Assembly (NCBI GenBank): GCA_013297655.1 | Contig: JAAFHV010000013.1 | Coordinates: forward strand, 1 to 64,000 | Direction of reading: 5' to 3' | DNA length: 64,000 nt | Source of the DNA: Myxococcales bacterium | GTDB taxonomy: Bacteria > Myxococcota_A > Polyangia > Polyangiales > Polyangiaceae | In this document: piece by piece, positions 18,636 through 27,289 of the stretch | Position numbering within the stretch: position 1 is the first letter of the stretch | Layout of the letters: each line of letters begins with the position of its first letter | Notes under the pieces: model-generated | The model's input: the letters and a program-made list of their open reading frames with translations, nothing else | Databases searched by the model: none | Told to the model about the DNA's origin: nothing | Program-made: the position numbers and the translations under genes

Positions 18636-19526
18636 ATGGCCGCCGCAACACGTCCCCCCTCGTGGTTCACCTCGTTCGGGACCTTGCCCCACTTGCACTT
18701 CCGTCGCGACAAGAACTTCTACCGTCGCTACGACGCGAAGTGGTTCGTGTTCAGCCTCGCGCTCATCGCGGTCTTGCACTTCGCGAAGATCCCGATGCTG
18801 CTGCCGGAGCTCAAGCTCTGGTACCTCGCGGCGTTCCCGGCGGTCCTCTACTTCCACATCGTGTGCAGCCTGTTCGTGCACAACGCATCCCACGGCAGCT
18901 TCCCCCGCGCGATAAACCGCATCATGGGCGAGCTCTGCGGGTTCATCGTGCTGTCGCGCTTCGCCTCCTGGCAGATCGTTCACGAGCGCCACCACCGCTA
19001 CAGCGACGACCAGGTGAAAGACCCGCACCCGCTCCTCCCTGGCTACTTCGAGTTCACGTGGCGCGGCATCACGAACGTCGAGAAGCAGCTCCAAACGGCG
19101 TACCTCGAAGTCTACGGCGACACGGAAGAGAACCGCGCTCGCGAGCGCACCCGCGCCATGATCAGCTTCAGCACGAACTTCGTGCTCATCGCGTTTTTCT
19201 ATCGCCTCCTCGGCCCCGGCGGGTTCGTCGCGTTCTTCCTCCCCGCGCAGGTGCTCGGCTGGATGTTCGTGATGCACTTCAACTGGGTGACCCACAACGG
19301 GCTCGCGAAGGACGGCAACTACCACCCGGTCAACATCGACAGCGGATACTACTGGCTCGGGAACCGCATCTTCTTCGGCATTTACATGCACGGAAACCAC
19401 CACAAGCGGTCGAACGTGTTCAACCCGCTCTTCTGGGACGACGCGAAGTTCGGCAAGGCCGACCCGGTGGTGAAGCCCTATCCGGTGCCCAAGCTCGAAG
19501 AGCAAGACGCCGTCCCCGCCGAGTAA
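18636..19526 (+). CDS. Fatty acid desaturase family protein
   Basis: This 296-residue membrane protein starts at the ATG at 18636 behind an excellent ribosome-binding site (AAGGAGGAAAT). Its histidine boxes are HNASHGSF near residue 89, HERHHRY near residue 118 and HGNHHKR near residue 253. Four hydrophobic helices are visible. It is distinct from the divergent desaturase at 17349, so the pair probably acts on different positions or substrates. A palindrome GTTGAACAAC at 18543 lies in the shared intergenic region and could be an operator. A rho-independent terminator follows. Confidence 0.85.
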   Translation: MAAATRPPSWFTSFGTLPHLHFRRDKNFYRRYDAKWFVFSLALIAVLHFAKIPMLLPELKLWYLAAFPAVLYFHIVCSLFVHNASHGSFPRAINRIMGELCGFIVLSRFASWQIVHERHHRYSDDQVKDPHPLLPGYFEFTWRGITNVEKQLQTAYLEVYGDTEENRARERTRAMISFSTNFVLIAFFYRLLGPGGFVAFFLPAQVLGWMFVMHFNWVTHNGLAKDGNYHPVNIDSGYYWLGNRIFFGIYMHGNHHKRSNVFNPLFWDDAKFGKADPVVKPYPVPKLEEQDAVPAE

Positions 19527-19543
19527 ATTATCCCTCACGAGAT

Positions 19544-19581
19544 ACGAAGGACCAGCCCTCCGTTGGTCCTTCGTTTCGTTT
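19544..19581 (+). terminator. Rho-independent terminator
   Basis: An 11-bp perfect stem (ACGAAGGACCA with TGGTCCTTCGT) is followed by TTCGTTT. It lies 17 bp after the desaturase stop. Confidence 0.8.
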
Positions 19582-19799
19582 CGAAGGCCCTCGCGGCCTG
19601 GTGGATCGGAGCCGCCTCGGGCCCTCTCGTGGACCCGTTTCGATCGTGGAAACCCAGCTCGCACCGCTCGGATCGCGCTTTCGGATTCGAGCTTCGCGGC
19701 GGTCCCCCGAGCCTTCACGAGAGGCTCGTGTCCACGGGCCTTGCATTGCCGGCAAAGGTGCCGATACCCTCGTTCTTTCAGGCGTAGGACCTCGCGTCG

Positions 19800-20960
19800 A
19801 TGGCCAAAATTCAGTCGCCGCTACTCGGCTACAACAACAACGTCCGGCACAAGAACCGGGTCTTCCACATTCAAACGGAAGACTCGGGGGTGAAGCACCC
19901 GCACGTCATCACGCACCTGTTCATGGATGGCGGTCGCATCCTGAAGAGCGTGAAGCGCAGCTACGCCGAGCACGTGGGCTCCGATAGCCTGAGCGAGACC
20001 GTTCGCCAGCTCATGAAAGAGCAGCACAAGGCGATGTTCATCGCCTTGCGCGACGGCGAGTACGATCACCTCCTCGAGGTCGCGCCGATCCCGAGCTCCG
20101 GGCAGACCGCGGTCGCGAAAGCGCCGCTCGCGAGCGCCCCCACCGCCAGCGCCGCTCCGATGAAGGAGGAGTCCGGCCGACGCGACGTGCGCGAGGTCCA
20201 AGCATCTCAGGTCCCTTCCCAAGCGCCTGGCCCGGTTGGCCCGTCCGTTCAGCCTGGCCCCGTCCAGCCTGGCCCGCATGCCCCGGCTGTTCCGTTTTCG
20301 CGGAACGACTCCAGAACGGACGTCGCGGTCACGAGCGCGAAGGCCCCCGAGACCTCGCGCGACATGCCCGCGGGCATCGACATGCAGGCGATCGAAGCGG
20401 CCTCGCTCACCACCGGCGAGCGCGCGGCGATGTCGATCTCGAACGATCTTCCCCCTCCCCCGAAGAACCTCTTCCAGAAAGAGCTCACCGGGAACATCGG
20501 CTACCGCAGCACCCACGTCGACGACGAAGAGGCCAGCCGCGGCGTGCAAACCCCGGTGAAGCGACCCGCGTCGAGCCCTCCGCTCAACCAGACACGGCGA
20601 AGCAACGGCTCTACGCCCGCGCCGGAAAAACGCCCGCACGGCCGCACCCAGCCCTCCGTCGCGCCGCCGCCCACGAGCCCACTCCACCGGCCCTCGGTCG
20701 CGCCGATCTCCACCTCGAAGCCGATCGTTCAGCCGGCCCAATCGAACGCGAGCTCGCCCCCTCCGACTCAAAAAGACACCCCGAAGGACGATCCCGCGAA
20801 GTCGCGGCGCTACGCTCCCGCGCGGCCCGCCGCCATCTTCGGGCAGACCCAGGCGCCGAGCTCGTCGATCTTCGGCGACGACCTCGTGGGCGACAAATCG
20901 CTCGACGAGGTCATCTTGAGCTACCTCGTCGACGATCTCTCCCCGCCAAAAAAGCCCTGA
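19800..20960 (+). CDS. Hypothetical protein with conserved N-terminal domain and disordered Pro/Ser-rich tail
   Basis: This is a 386-residue cytosolic protein. The first 95 residues form a compact domain (LLGYNNNVRHKNRVFHIQTEDSGVKHPHVITHLFMDGG ... LRDGEYDHLLEV). The rest, to about residue 360, is Pro/Ser/Thr/Ala-rich and looks disordered. A short acidic helix at the very C-terminus (GDKSLDEVILSYLVDDL) resembles an interaction peptide. I do not recognise a named family. The compact domain plus long linker plus conserved C-terminal peptide suggests a scaffold or adaptor. The 273-bp region before it carries a terminator and no other gene. Confidence 0.65.
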   Translation: MAKIQSPLLGYNNNVRHKNRVFHIQTEDSGVKHPHVITHLFMDGGRILKSVKRSYAEHVGSDSLSETVRQLMKEQHKAMFIALRDGEYDHLLEVAPIPSSGQTAVAKAPLASAPTASAAPMKEESGRRDVREVQASQVPSQAPGPVGPSVQPGPVQPGPHAPAVPFSRNDSRTDVAVTSAKAPETSRDMPAGIDMQAIEAASLTTGERAAMSISNDLPPPPKNLFQKELTGNIGYRSTHVDDEEASRGVQTPVKRPASSPPLNQTRRSNGSTPAPEKRPHGRTQPSVAPPPTSPLHRPSVAPISTSKPIVQPAQSNASSPPPTQKDTPKDDPAKSRRYAPARPAAIFGQTQAPSSSIFGDDLVGDKSLDEVILSYLVDDLSPPKKP

Positions 20961-21113
20961 TTTCATTCAGGATTTTCGCGCGTACGGGAGCTTGAGGCGA
21001 GCTCCGCGGGGGCGTCACGGGAGCCAGCCGGTCGTGCTTCGGGCGATGTTCGACGGCGCGGCGCGTACGGGGAATTTGGCCCCTCGGCCATCGGCGCCGT
21101 ACATTTTCAAGCG

Positions 21114-21950
21114 ATGCGGTCTCACCGTCGTTTGTTGCGTTCGGGTTGGCGTGGGCTCGCCTTCGGTGCGGGTGGCCTCGCGCTCACGCTCACGCTCGTG
21201 GGGTGCGCTCACGAGTCTGCCGCCGACCAAAAGCTGGCCATGCTCCAAGAGGACATGAGCCACCTCACGCAGGAGCGTGACGTCATCGAGAAGCGGCTCA
21301 CCGCCCTCGAGGTCGCGCGGGCGGATGCCCCGAAGACGGCGGCCGCGCAAGACGGACAAGATCTTCGCGTCGTGCGCGTCGATCCCGATCGCCCGCCGAC
21401 ATCCGAGGATCCCGAGGACGTCGCGCCGCGACCGTCGATCAAGGTGATGGGCGTCGGCACCCCCGGTGGTCGCGCGGCGCGCGGACGACGCGAGGATCCG
21501 GACCCCGTCGTGTCGACGAGCGAGCCCGGATCGCGACCGAGCGCGCTCGATCCCGAAGCGCGCAAGGCGTACGACCAAGCGCTCGAGAAGGCGCGCTCGG
21601 GGAGGCATCGCGAGGGGCTCGAGCTGATGAGCGCGTTCCTCGTGAAGTGGCCCGATCACCCGTACGCCGACAACGCGATGTACTGGCGAGCCGAGTGCAT
21701 GGCCGCCCTCGGCGAGCCGGCGAAAGCGATCGCGGAGCTCGAAGGCCTCGTGTCGCGTTTTCCCCTCGGGAACAAAACCCCGGACGCCCTCGCGAAGCTC
21801 TCGATTCTCTACGAACGCCAGGGAGACACCGCGAAGGCCAAGACCGCCGCGGATCGCCTCGAACGTGACTACCCCAAGAGCGAGGCGGCCAAACGCCGCT
21901 CGCGCAAACCTTCCGAACGCTCGGCGGATCGGCCCAAGGACGTGAAATGA
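21114..21950 (+). CDS. CpoB/YbgF-like TPR lipoprotein
   Basis: This 278-residue protein has a lipoprotein signal (lipobox LVGC, Cys about residue 31). A coiled-coil segment follows (residues 38-70, QKLAMLQEDMSHLTQERDVIEKRLTALE), then a Pro-rich linker and C-terminal TPR repeats (ARKAYDQALEKARSGRHREGLELMSAFLVKWPDHPYADNAMYW). The order coiled coil then TPR matches CpoB/YbgF, periplasmic factors that link Tol-Pal and peptidoglycan synthesis. No tol/pal genes are nearby, so the exact role is open. Its stop overlaps the start of the LysM protein (ATGA), pointing to a shared envelope function. Confidence 0.78.
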   Translation: MRSHRRLLRSGWRGLAFGAGGLALTLTLVGCAHESAADQKLAMLQEDMSHLTQERDVIEKRLTALEVARADAPKTAAAQDGQDLRVVRVDPDRPPTSEDPEDVAPRPSIKVMGVGTPGGRAARGRREDPDPVVSTSEPGSRPSALDPEARKAYDQALEKARSGRHREGLELMSAFLVKWPDHPYADNAMYWRAECMAALGEPAKAIAELEGLVSRFPLGNKTPDALAKLSILYERQGDTAKAKTAADRLERDYPKSEAAKRRSRKPSERSADRPKDVK

Positions 21951-23338
21951 CCCGCTCTCTCCGAACCACCGGTTTTTCGGCGAAATCCAGGCTCTTTGCG
22001 CTCCTCGTCGGGCTCGGGATCGTGTCGGCGACGGCCAACGCGAACGCACAAGCTGGCGGCGGCGCGGCCCCCGCGGGCGGCGGTGGAGCACCCGCGGCAG
22101 GCGGCGGAGGAGCACCCGCGCCCGCAGGTGGCGGCGCGGCTCCCGCAGCAGGCGGCGGGACATCGTTCGTTCTGCCGAACTATCCGAACGCGGTCGTCGC
22201 CCCGGTTCCGGAGGGCGGCAACCTCGGCGGCGGAAACGTCTCGTCTTCGTCGTCGAAGCCCCTCACCGGGCCGAACGATCGCGACGGCTTCGACCTCGGG
22301 AAGAGCAGCGCCGGCGGCGTGAGCCGTGGTCGCGAGGACGCGTCGTTCGTGTTCGGCGGCACCCGCATGAGCCGCAACCCGAACTCGCAAATCCACGTAG
22401 TGCGTAAGGGCGATACGCTCTGGCACATCTGCGACGAGTACTTCCAGAATCCCTATCAGTGGCCGCGAATCTGGTCGTATAACCCCGAAATCCAGAACCC
22501 GCACTGGATCTACCCGGGCGACCAGGTACGCCTCCGTGTCGGCGCCCAGTCGGACGAGCCTCGTGGCCGCGGCGGTCTCATCGATCGCACGCGCACCGTA
22601 CCGCAGGGCACGATTTTCCTCAGGAACGAGGGCTACGTCGAGGATCAGTCGTCCAACTGGGGCGAAATCAACGGCTCCCCGGAGGACAAGATGCTCCTCT
22701 CCGAGGGCGACGAAGTTTACATTCGTTTCGCCGACAACCGCGAGGTGAAGGAGGGGCAGCTCCTCACCGTTTATCGCCCGCAAAAGTCGATTCGTGGCGG
22801 CGAGGTGATTGGCATTCAGGGCACGGTCCGCGTCGACAACTGGCGCGCCAAAGACCACACCGCTCGCGCTCGCATCGTCGAGGCGACGGACGTCATCGAG
22901 CGCGGCGCCCGCATCGGCCCGATCACGCGCCGCTTCGAGGTGGTACCTCCCGTTCGGAACGAGGAAGAGGCCGCCGCGCAGGTCGTCGCGAGCGTTCGCA
23001 CGCACGCCCTCTACGGGCAAGAGCAGGTCATCTTCATCGACCGCGGCGAGGACGCGAAGATCAAGCCGGGCAATCGCCTCTTCGTGCTCCGCAAGGGCGA
23101 CGCCTGGCACGACAGCTTCACGAACCGCAAGGCCGTCCCCCGCATCGCGCTCGAGAACGAGTCACCCGCCGCGATCGAGAACGTTCCCAAGCCCAAGGAC
23201 GAGACCAAGCTCCCCGAGGAGGTCGTCGGCGAGCTCCGCGTGATCACCGTCGGCAAGAAGACGAGCATGTGCATCTTCACGAGCTCGCGACGCGAAATCG
23301 AGGTCGGCGACAAGGTGTTCATGCGCAAGGGCTACTAA
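21947..23338 (+). CDS. LysM-domain peptidoglycan-associated protein
   Basis: This 463-residue secreted protein has a signal peptide ending ANA-Q. A Gly/Ala/Pro-rich low-complexity linker covers residues 36-75. A LysM domain follows (residues 144-200): HVVRKGDTLWHICDEYFQNPYQWPRIWSYNPEIQNPHWIYPGDQVRL. LysM domains bind the glycan backbone of peptidoglycan. The C-terminal half is beta-rich and conserved-looking but without a named family (KEGQLLTVYRPQKSIRGGEVIGIQGTVRV). It is coupled to the CpoB-like lipoprotein by a 4-nt overlap, so both probably work at the cell wall. No catalytic motif is visible. Confidence 0.85.
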   Translation: MTRSLRTTGFSAKSRLFALLVGLGIVSATANANAQAGGGAAPAGGGGAPAAGGGGAPAPAGGGAAPAAGGGTSFVLPNYPNAVVAPVPEGGNLGGGNVSSSSSKPLTGPNDRDGFDLGKSSAGGVSRGREDASFVFGGTRMSRNPNSQIHVVRKGDTLWHICDEYFQNPYQWPRIWSYNPEIQNPHWIYPGDQVRLRVGAQSDEPRGRGGLIDRTRTVPQGTIFLRNEGYVEDQSSNWGEINGSPEDKMLLSEGDEVYIRFADNREVKEGQLLTVYRPQKSIRGGEVIGIQGTVRVDNWRAKDHTARARIVEATDVIERGARIGPITRRFEVVPPVRNEEEAAAQVVASVRTHALYGQEQVIFIDRGEDAKIKPGNRLFVLRKGDAWHDSFTNRKAVPRIALENESPAAIENVPKPKDETKLPEEVVGELRVITVGKKTSMCIFTSSRREIEVGDKVFMRKGY

Positions 23339-23389
23339 GCCCCCCGAGACGCCCCCCGGGCCGCGAGGCAAAGCTTCGAGGCCCGCCCC

Positions 23390-23529
23390 CATTTACGCGC
23401 GACTCCCCTCTTCCCGGGTCCCCGAGCCCGCTCGCTCTCTCTCCGAGCGCGACTCCCGAGCCTCTCTCTCTGCTCTCCGAGGGCAAGTCCCCGAGCCCCT
23501 CTCTCTCCGAGGGCGGGTCTCCGAGCCCC
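23390..23529. repeat. Degenerate low-complexity repeats in intergenic spacer
   Basis: The 317-bp gap between the LysM gene and the reductase gene contains degenerate repeats of a CTCTCTCCGAGGG-type motif (about four copies of roughly 35-40 bp units with CCCGAGCCC). No gene with coding-like codon bias crosses it. Confidence 0.6.
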
Positions 23530-23656
23530 ATGAAGGTAGGGCGATTCGGGGCGAGACCGAGCTCCAGCTAGGAGGCCGCGCGGAGCGAACTCCTGTTCGT
23601 GAGCACGGCCGACGACGCTGGGGCGAAGGTATCGCCCCGAAGCGCCCTGCCTTCAT
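23530..23656. repeat. Long imperfect inverted repeat (29-bp arms)
   Basis: The left arm 23530-23558 begins ATGAAGGTAGGGCGATTCGG. The right arm 23628-23656 is its reverse complement with about 3 mismatches in 29. The arms enclose 69 bp. The right arm ends at the first base of the stop codon of the minus-strand reductase gene. It could fold into a strong hairpin acting as a transcript end for both neighbours, or be a miniature repeat element. Confidence 0.7.
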
Positions 23657-24390
23657 CAGTCGTAGCGTTCGGAGTGGACTTGCTTGCGCTCGAGGCCCAT
23701 CTCGGTCCGCAAAAGCTCGCGCACCGCGCTCACCATGCGGTGAAGACCGCAGATGTACACGTTCGTGCGGCCGTGCGGCGCGAGCTCCTCGTAGAGGGCG
23801 CGGACGTGGGTCTGAACGTAACCCGTCTTTCCGCCCCAGCCCTCCGCCGGGGGCCGCGAAAGCGTGAAGAATGCACGGAAGCTCGGGTGCTTCGACTGGA
23901 GCTCCTCGAGCTCCTCGACGTAGATGCGATCCTCGGGCGTGCGAACGCCGAACACGAGCCGCATCGGAGAGTCGTCGCCTTTCGCGAGCGCGTCTTTCAG
24001 CATGCTCCGGAGGGGCGTGTAGCCCGTGCCGGTCGCGACGAAGAGCGAGGGCCCGCGCTCCTTGCGGTAAAAAATGCCCTGCGGTCCGGTCACGCTCACC
24101 TTGTCGCCGGGCACCATCGCGTGGAGGCGGGTCGAGCCGGGGCCACCTTCGACGCGCGTGACGGCGAGCTCGAAGCGCCCGGTGCCGTTCGGAGGCGACG
24201 CGATGCTGTAAGCGCGGCGGAGCTCACCTATCGTGGGGGCAAGCTCCATGTTCACCCACTGGCCGGCCACGAACTCGACGGGCTTGCCGTCGTCGCGCTC
24301 GAAGGTGACCTCACGCACGCCGGGGGCGAGCGGACGAGAAGAGACGAGCGTCGCGGAGAACGTTTCGATCGCGGCCATCGGCCCGGTCAT
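23656..24390 (-). CDS. FNR-type flavin oxidoreductase (ferredoxin/flavodoxin-NADP reductase family)
   Basis: This is a reductase of about 244 residues. The FAD-binding beta-barrel has RAYSIASPP (RxYS motif, about residue 62). The NAD(P)-binding half opens with VATGTGYTPLRSM (about residue 115) and ends with a cysteine motif VYICGLHRMVSAV near the C-terminus, as in the ferredoxin-NADP reductase superfamily. It should transfer electrons between NAD(P)H and a protein acceptor through FAD. No iron-sulfur domain is fused and no partner oxygenase is adjacent. The start is ambiguous: ATG at 24390 is used, and ATG at 24378 fits equally well. Confidence 0.85.
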   Translation of the reverse strand: MTGPMAAIETFSATLVSSRPLAPGVREVTFERDDGKPVEFVAGQWVNMELAPTIGELRRAYSIASPPNGTGRFELAVTRVEGGPGSTRLHAMVPGDKVSVTGPQGIFYRKERGPSLFVATGTGYTPLRSMLKDALAKGDDSPMRLVFGVRTPEDRIYVEELEELQSKHPSFRAFFTLSRPPAEGWGGKTGYVQTHVRALYEELAPHGRTNVYICGLHRMVSAVRELLRTEMGLERKQVHSERYD

Positions 24391-24465
24391 AGCAAAAACC
24401 AAGACCGAATCGCGCACGACACGTTCGTGGCCGCGGACGGGCAACGCCGTGACCGCGGCGACCCC

Positions 24466-25104
24466 TCACGCTCCGCGGGTTTTTGCCTCGGATCCGAGGC
24501 GGTACGCGTAGCTCGCCTTCACCCGGGAGAGCGTGGAAAACCTCATTTCCATGCTCAAGAGGGCGTCCAAGGTTTGATCGGTCGTCATGCCGCGTGCGCG
24601 CGCTTCGTCGAGCACGAGGCCTATCGAAGGGGTCGCGTCGTCGGGGTGAAAGAAGGCGCCGGGGAGCACCGCGACGGAGCCCTCGTCGTTCGCGACGAGG
24701 CGCGCGTCGGCGAGGCCACCTTCGTGATGGAAGATGCCCGCGTTCATCGAAGGGTCGAACGCGTCGACCCAGAAGACGGCCGACGACCAAAGATCGCGGA
24801 AGCCGACGCGGGTGCCGCTCTCGGGCCGCACCTCGAAGAGGCCGCGGTGCGCGCGCGCGAACGTGCGCGCGACCTTCGCTTCCGCAGGGCCCAGGATCGG
24901 AGCAAAATGGTGACCGAGGCCTCCCCGCGTGAGCGCGTCGTCCCAGAACGCGCGCGACCTTCGTTCGAACCACGGATCGTCCGAGGTGAAGCTACCGGTG
25001 CGCGCGAGGAACTCACCGCGGAGGCGCGTGGTGAGGGCTTCGTTCTTGTCGCTCCCGGCGAGAGAAACTACAGCGTCGTACACGGTGAAGGGGGAGGGCG
25101 TCAC
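24466..25104 (-). CDS. Hypothetical cytosolic protein
   Basis: This is a 212-residue protein from a GTG at 25104. The reading frame is open far upstream, but only this part has protein-like composition. It contains FTVYDAVVSLAGSDKNEALTTRLRGEF and an aromatic-rich middle (FRDLWSSAVFWVDAFDPSMNAGIFHHEGGLADARLV). There is no signal peptide or transmembrane helix, and no family is recognised. It is upstream of the flavin reductase gene on the same strand with a 75-bp gap, so the two may form an operon. Confidence 0.6.
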   Translation of the reverse strand: MTPSPFTVYDAVVSLAGSDKNEALTTRLRGEFLARTGSFTSDDPWFERRSRAFWDDALTRGGLGHHFAPILGPAEAKVARTFARAHRGLFEVRPESGTRVGFRDLWSSAVFWVDAFDPSMNAGIFHHEGGLADARLVANDEGSVAVLPGAFFHPDDATPSIGLVLDEARARGMTTDQTLDALLSMEMRFSTLSRVKASYAYRLGSEAKTRGA

Positions 25105-25227
25105 GGGAGCGGACCGCAGTTTTTCCCAAGTTCGGGGAGATGGGGACCCTTTTCGGCGTAAGCCTCGAGAAGCCCGCCTTTTCGCGCGCTCTCGACAACG
25201 CTCCTCACCTTCGGATAATCCCGGCCC

Positions 25228-26790
25228 ATGACCGCCTCGTCTCGCCTTCGTTCTTCGCTCTCGCTCTTGTTCGCCTCCGGAATCTGCGTCGCATCGATGG
25301 CGGCGTGCGGCGGCCCCACCATGCCCCCGGGTGGGATGGGCAAGCTCGGCGACAAGACGTTCGCAGGGCAAAACAAGTGCAACCCGAAGAACCACGATCG
25401 CCCCTTCATCATCGAGTGGGACGCGACGGATCAGTCGAGCTTCCAGTCGTATACCGCGAGCGACGTCGTCGTCGTGAAGTACGAAGGCTGCGAGATGAAG
25501 GTGCTCGACGGCTGCCGCGAGGACAACGCGAAGGGCAAGAACGGTTCGTACGCGCCGGTGCAGTGGACGAGCGGCGGCGTCGAGACGATCGACATCCACG
25601 ACGAGGGCGAGCTCTACGCGAAGCTGCCCCTCGGTGCCGCCACCCTGAGCGGCAAGGTCGAGAGCGGCGAGAAGCTGCACATGGAATATTACGTGAGTGG
25701 TACACGCACCGCCACGCGCGACTCCGTGTACCGCGCGGAGCTCGAGAAGAACCCGCGCTGCGCTGGCGCGACCCACTTCGTTTACGCGTACAACCTCGGC
25801 GCGTTCGCGCTCGCGACCCAGTCGAACCTGAAGGGCGAGGTCCACGGCTCATATTTCGGGTTCGGCGCCGGCGGCAGCAAAGCGAGCGAGACCAAGGCCG
25901 AAAAGAAGGGCGGCGAGCTCTCGGCGTGCAAGGGCGCGGAAGCGAAGGAGGTCGAGAACTGCAAGGTGCCGGTGCGTCTCACGCTTCGCGAAATCAGCGC
26001 GGGCGAGAACCCCATGAACGCCGGATTGAAGGGCAAGGAGAGCGACCCGGCCCTGAATGCGATGGGCCTCTTGAAGGCCGACAGTGACGCAGAGAAGAAG
26101 GCTGTCGCGCTCTTCCAAAGTGCGCTCACCAAGATGCAGTCGGGCGACGGCAAGGGTTGCCTCGCGGACATGGACCAGCACGACGTGCTCGACCCGCGGC
26201 CCGGAGGCCTCACCACCGAACCCTCGAGCGGCAAGCCCCACGGCATGCGCGCTCAATGCGTTATGCTTACCGGCCAATGCAACGTGGGCAAGGAGATGCA
26301 CCGCAAGGCTCTCCAAGCCGTGAAGAGCGGCGAAATGGGACCCGAGCGCATCGATACCGTAACTGACGCGGTCGCGTCGCAGTGGTGCCGTGGATCGGGT
26401 ATGGGCGACAAGGACAAGCTCGTTGCGGCAGTGAATACCCTCACGATGGCGAGCGGTGGCGTTCAGCGAAAATCCGCCGCGGAGTGCCAAGAGGCCTTCG
26501 ACGCCTGGATGCGCCTCCGCGCGACGGCCGAGCCCAAGCCCGGCTTCGACAGCATCACGGCCAGCGCGGTCGGGTGCTTCGCGAAAGCGGGCGATTGCGG
26601 CGCCGCGTGGAAGGCCTTCAAGGCCATCAACGACGCGATGGCGCCGGGGGAAGAGCGCCGGAGGCCAGGGCGACGGGGCAACCCCGACATCGTGACGCAC
26701 GGCCCGAGCCCCGACGGTTTCAAGTACTACACCGAGGAAGAAGCTCGGAAAGGCTTCGAGAGACTCGTCGAAACCTGCAAGGCAAAGTAG
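25228..26790 (+). CDS. Large lipoprotein of unknown function
   Basis: This 520-residue protein has a lipoprotein signal (lipobox SMAAC, Cys about residue 27). The N-terminal half is beta-rich (KCNPKNHDRPFIIEWDATDQSSFQSYTASDVVVVKYEGCEMKVLDGC). The C-terminal half is helical and Cys-containing, with repeats reminiscent of TPR packing (KKAVALFQSALTKMQSGDGKGCLADMDQHD). Cysteines occur in pairs, suggesting disulfides in the periplasm. It resembles a group of large lipoproteins common in Polyangia, but no function is known to me. The start has no strong ribosome-binding site, but the signal peptide begins immediately. Confidence 0.75.
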   Translation: MTASSRLRSSLSLLFASGICVASMAACGGPTMPPGGMGKLGDKTFAGQNKCNPKNHDRPFIIEWDATDQSSFQSYTASDVVVVKYEGCEMKVLDGCREDNAKGKNGSYAPVQWTSGGVETIDIHDEGELYAKLPLGAATLSGKVESGEKLHMEYYVSGTRTATRDSVYRAELEKNPRCAGATHFVYAYNLGAFALATQSNLKGEVHGSYFGFGAGGSKASETKAEKKGGELSACKGAEAKEVENCKVPVRLTLREISAGENPMNAGLKGKESDPALNAMGLLKADSDAEKKAVALFQSALTKMQSGDGKGCLADMDQHDVLDPRPGGLTTEPSSGKPHGMRAQCVMLTGQCNVGKEMHRKALQAVKSGEMGPERIDTVTDAVASQWCRGSGMGDKDKLVAAVNTLTMASGGVQRKSAAECQEAFDAWMRLRATAEPKPGFDSITASAVGCFAKAGDCGAAWKAFKAINDAMAPGEERRRPGRRGNPDIVTHGPSPDGFKYYTEEEARKGFERLVETCKAK

Positions 26791-26901
26791 CTCGAAAAAG
26801 CGCGTTCTCGCGGGCGGGCTTGGTTCTTGGTAGACTCCACGCGCAAGCTCCCTTCGTCCCGAGGGGCGCCTCGCGCGTAGGTCTCCCGGACTCCTCGCCC
26901 C

Positions 26902-27285
26902 ATGCAAAATCGCATCTTTTTCCCGCAAGCCGCCCTCGACGAATGCATCATCGACGGGCGCATCGAGCTCTCGGGTGGCGAGCTCACGATCGTCTCCGAG
27001 AAGCGGACCTACCGCGTCGCGGAGGCCGTCCGTGTCGTCACCGAGGTCACCGGCGCGGAAGACGTGAACGAGCTCATCGGAAAGGTGAAGTCGGTCGCGT
27101 TCCTCCAAGAGCTGGGGGCCGAGCTCCTCGAGACGTCGATGCTCATCGGCGACAACGCCTACGACGTGGTCCCCGGCTTCACCGGGTTCCCCTCCACGTC
27201 GTACGACGACCACAAGAAGGCGCGCGGCGGATTCGCGTGCGAAGGCAGCGACGAGGCCCTCGTGCGAAAGCTCATGGGGAGCTGA
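26902..27285 (+). CDS. Conserved hypothetical protein, first gene before the hemX-hemA pair
   Basis: This is a 127-residue cytosolic protein. It has a beta-rich N-terminus (RIFFPQAALDECIIDGRIELSGGELTIVSEKRTYRVAEAVRVVTEV) and a helical C-terminus (FLQELGAELLETSMLIGDNAYDVVPGF). No catalytic motif was found. It ends 4 bp before the GTG of the CcsA/HemX-like gene, which in turn overlaps hemA, so the three genes look like one operon and a link to tetrapyrrole synthesis is plausible but unproven. Confidence 0.7.
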   Translation: MQNRIFFPQAALDECIIDGRIELSGGELTIVSEKRTYRVAEAVRVVTEVTGAEDVNELIGKVKSVAFLQELGAELLETSMLIGDNAYDVVPGFTGFPSTSYDDHKKARGGFACEGSDEALVRKLMGS

Positions 27286-27289
27286 CCCG

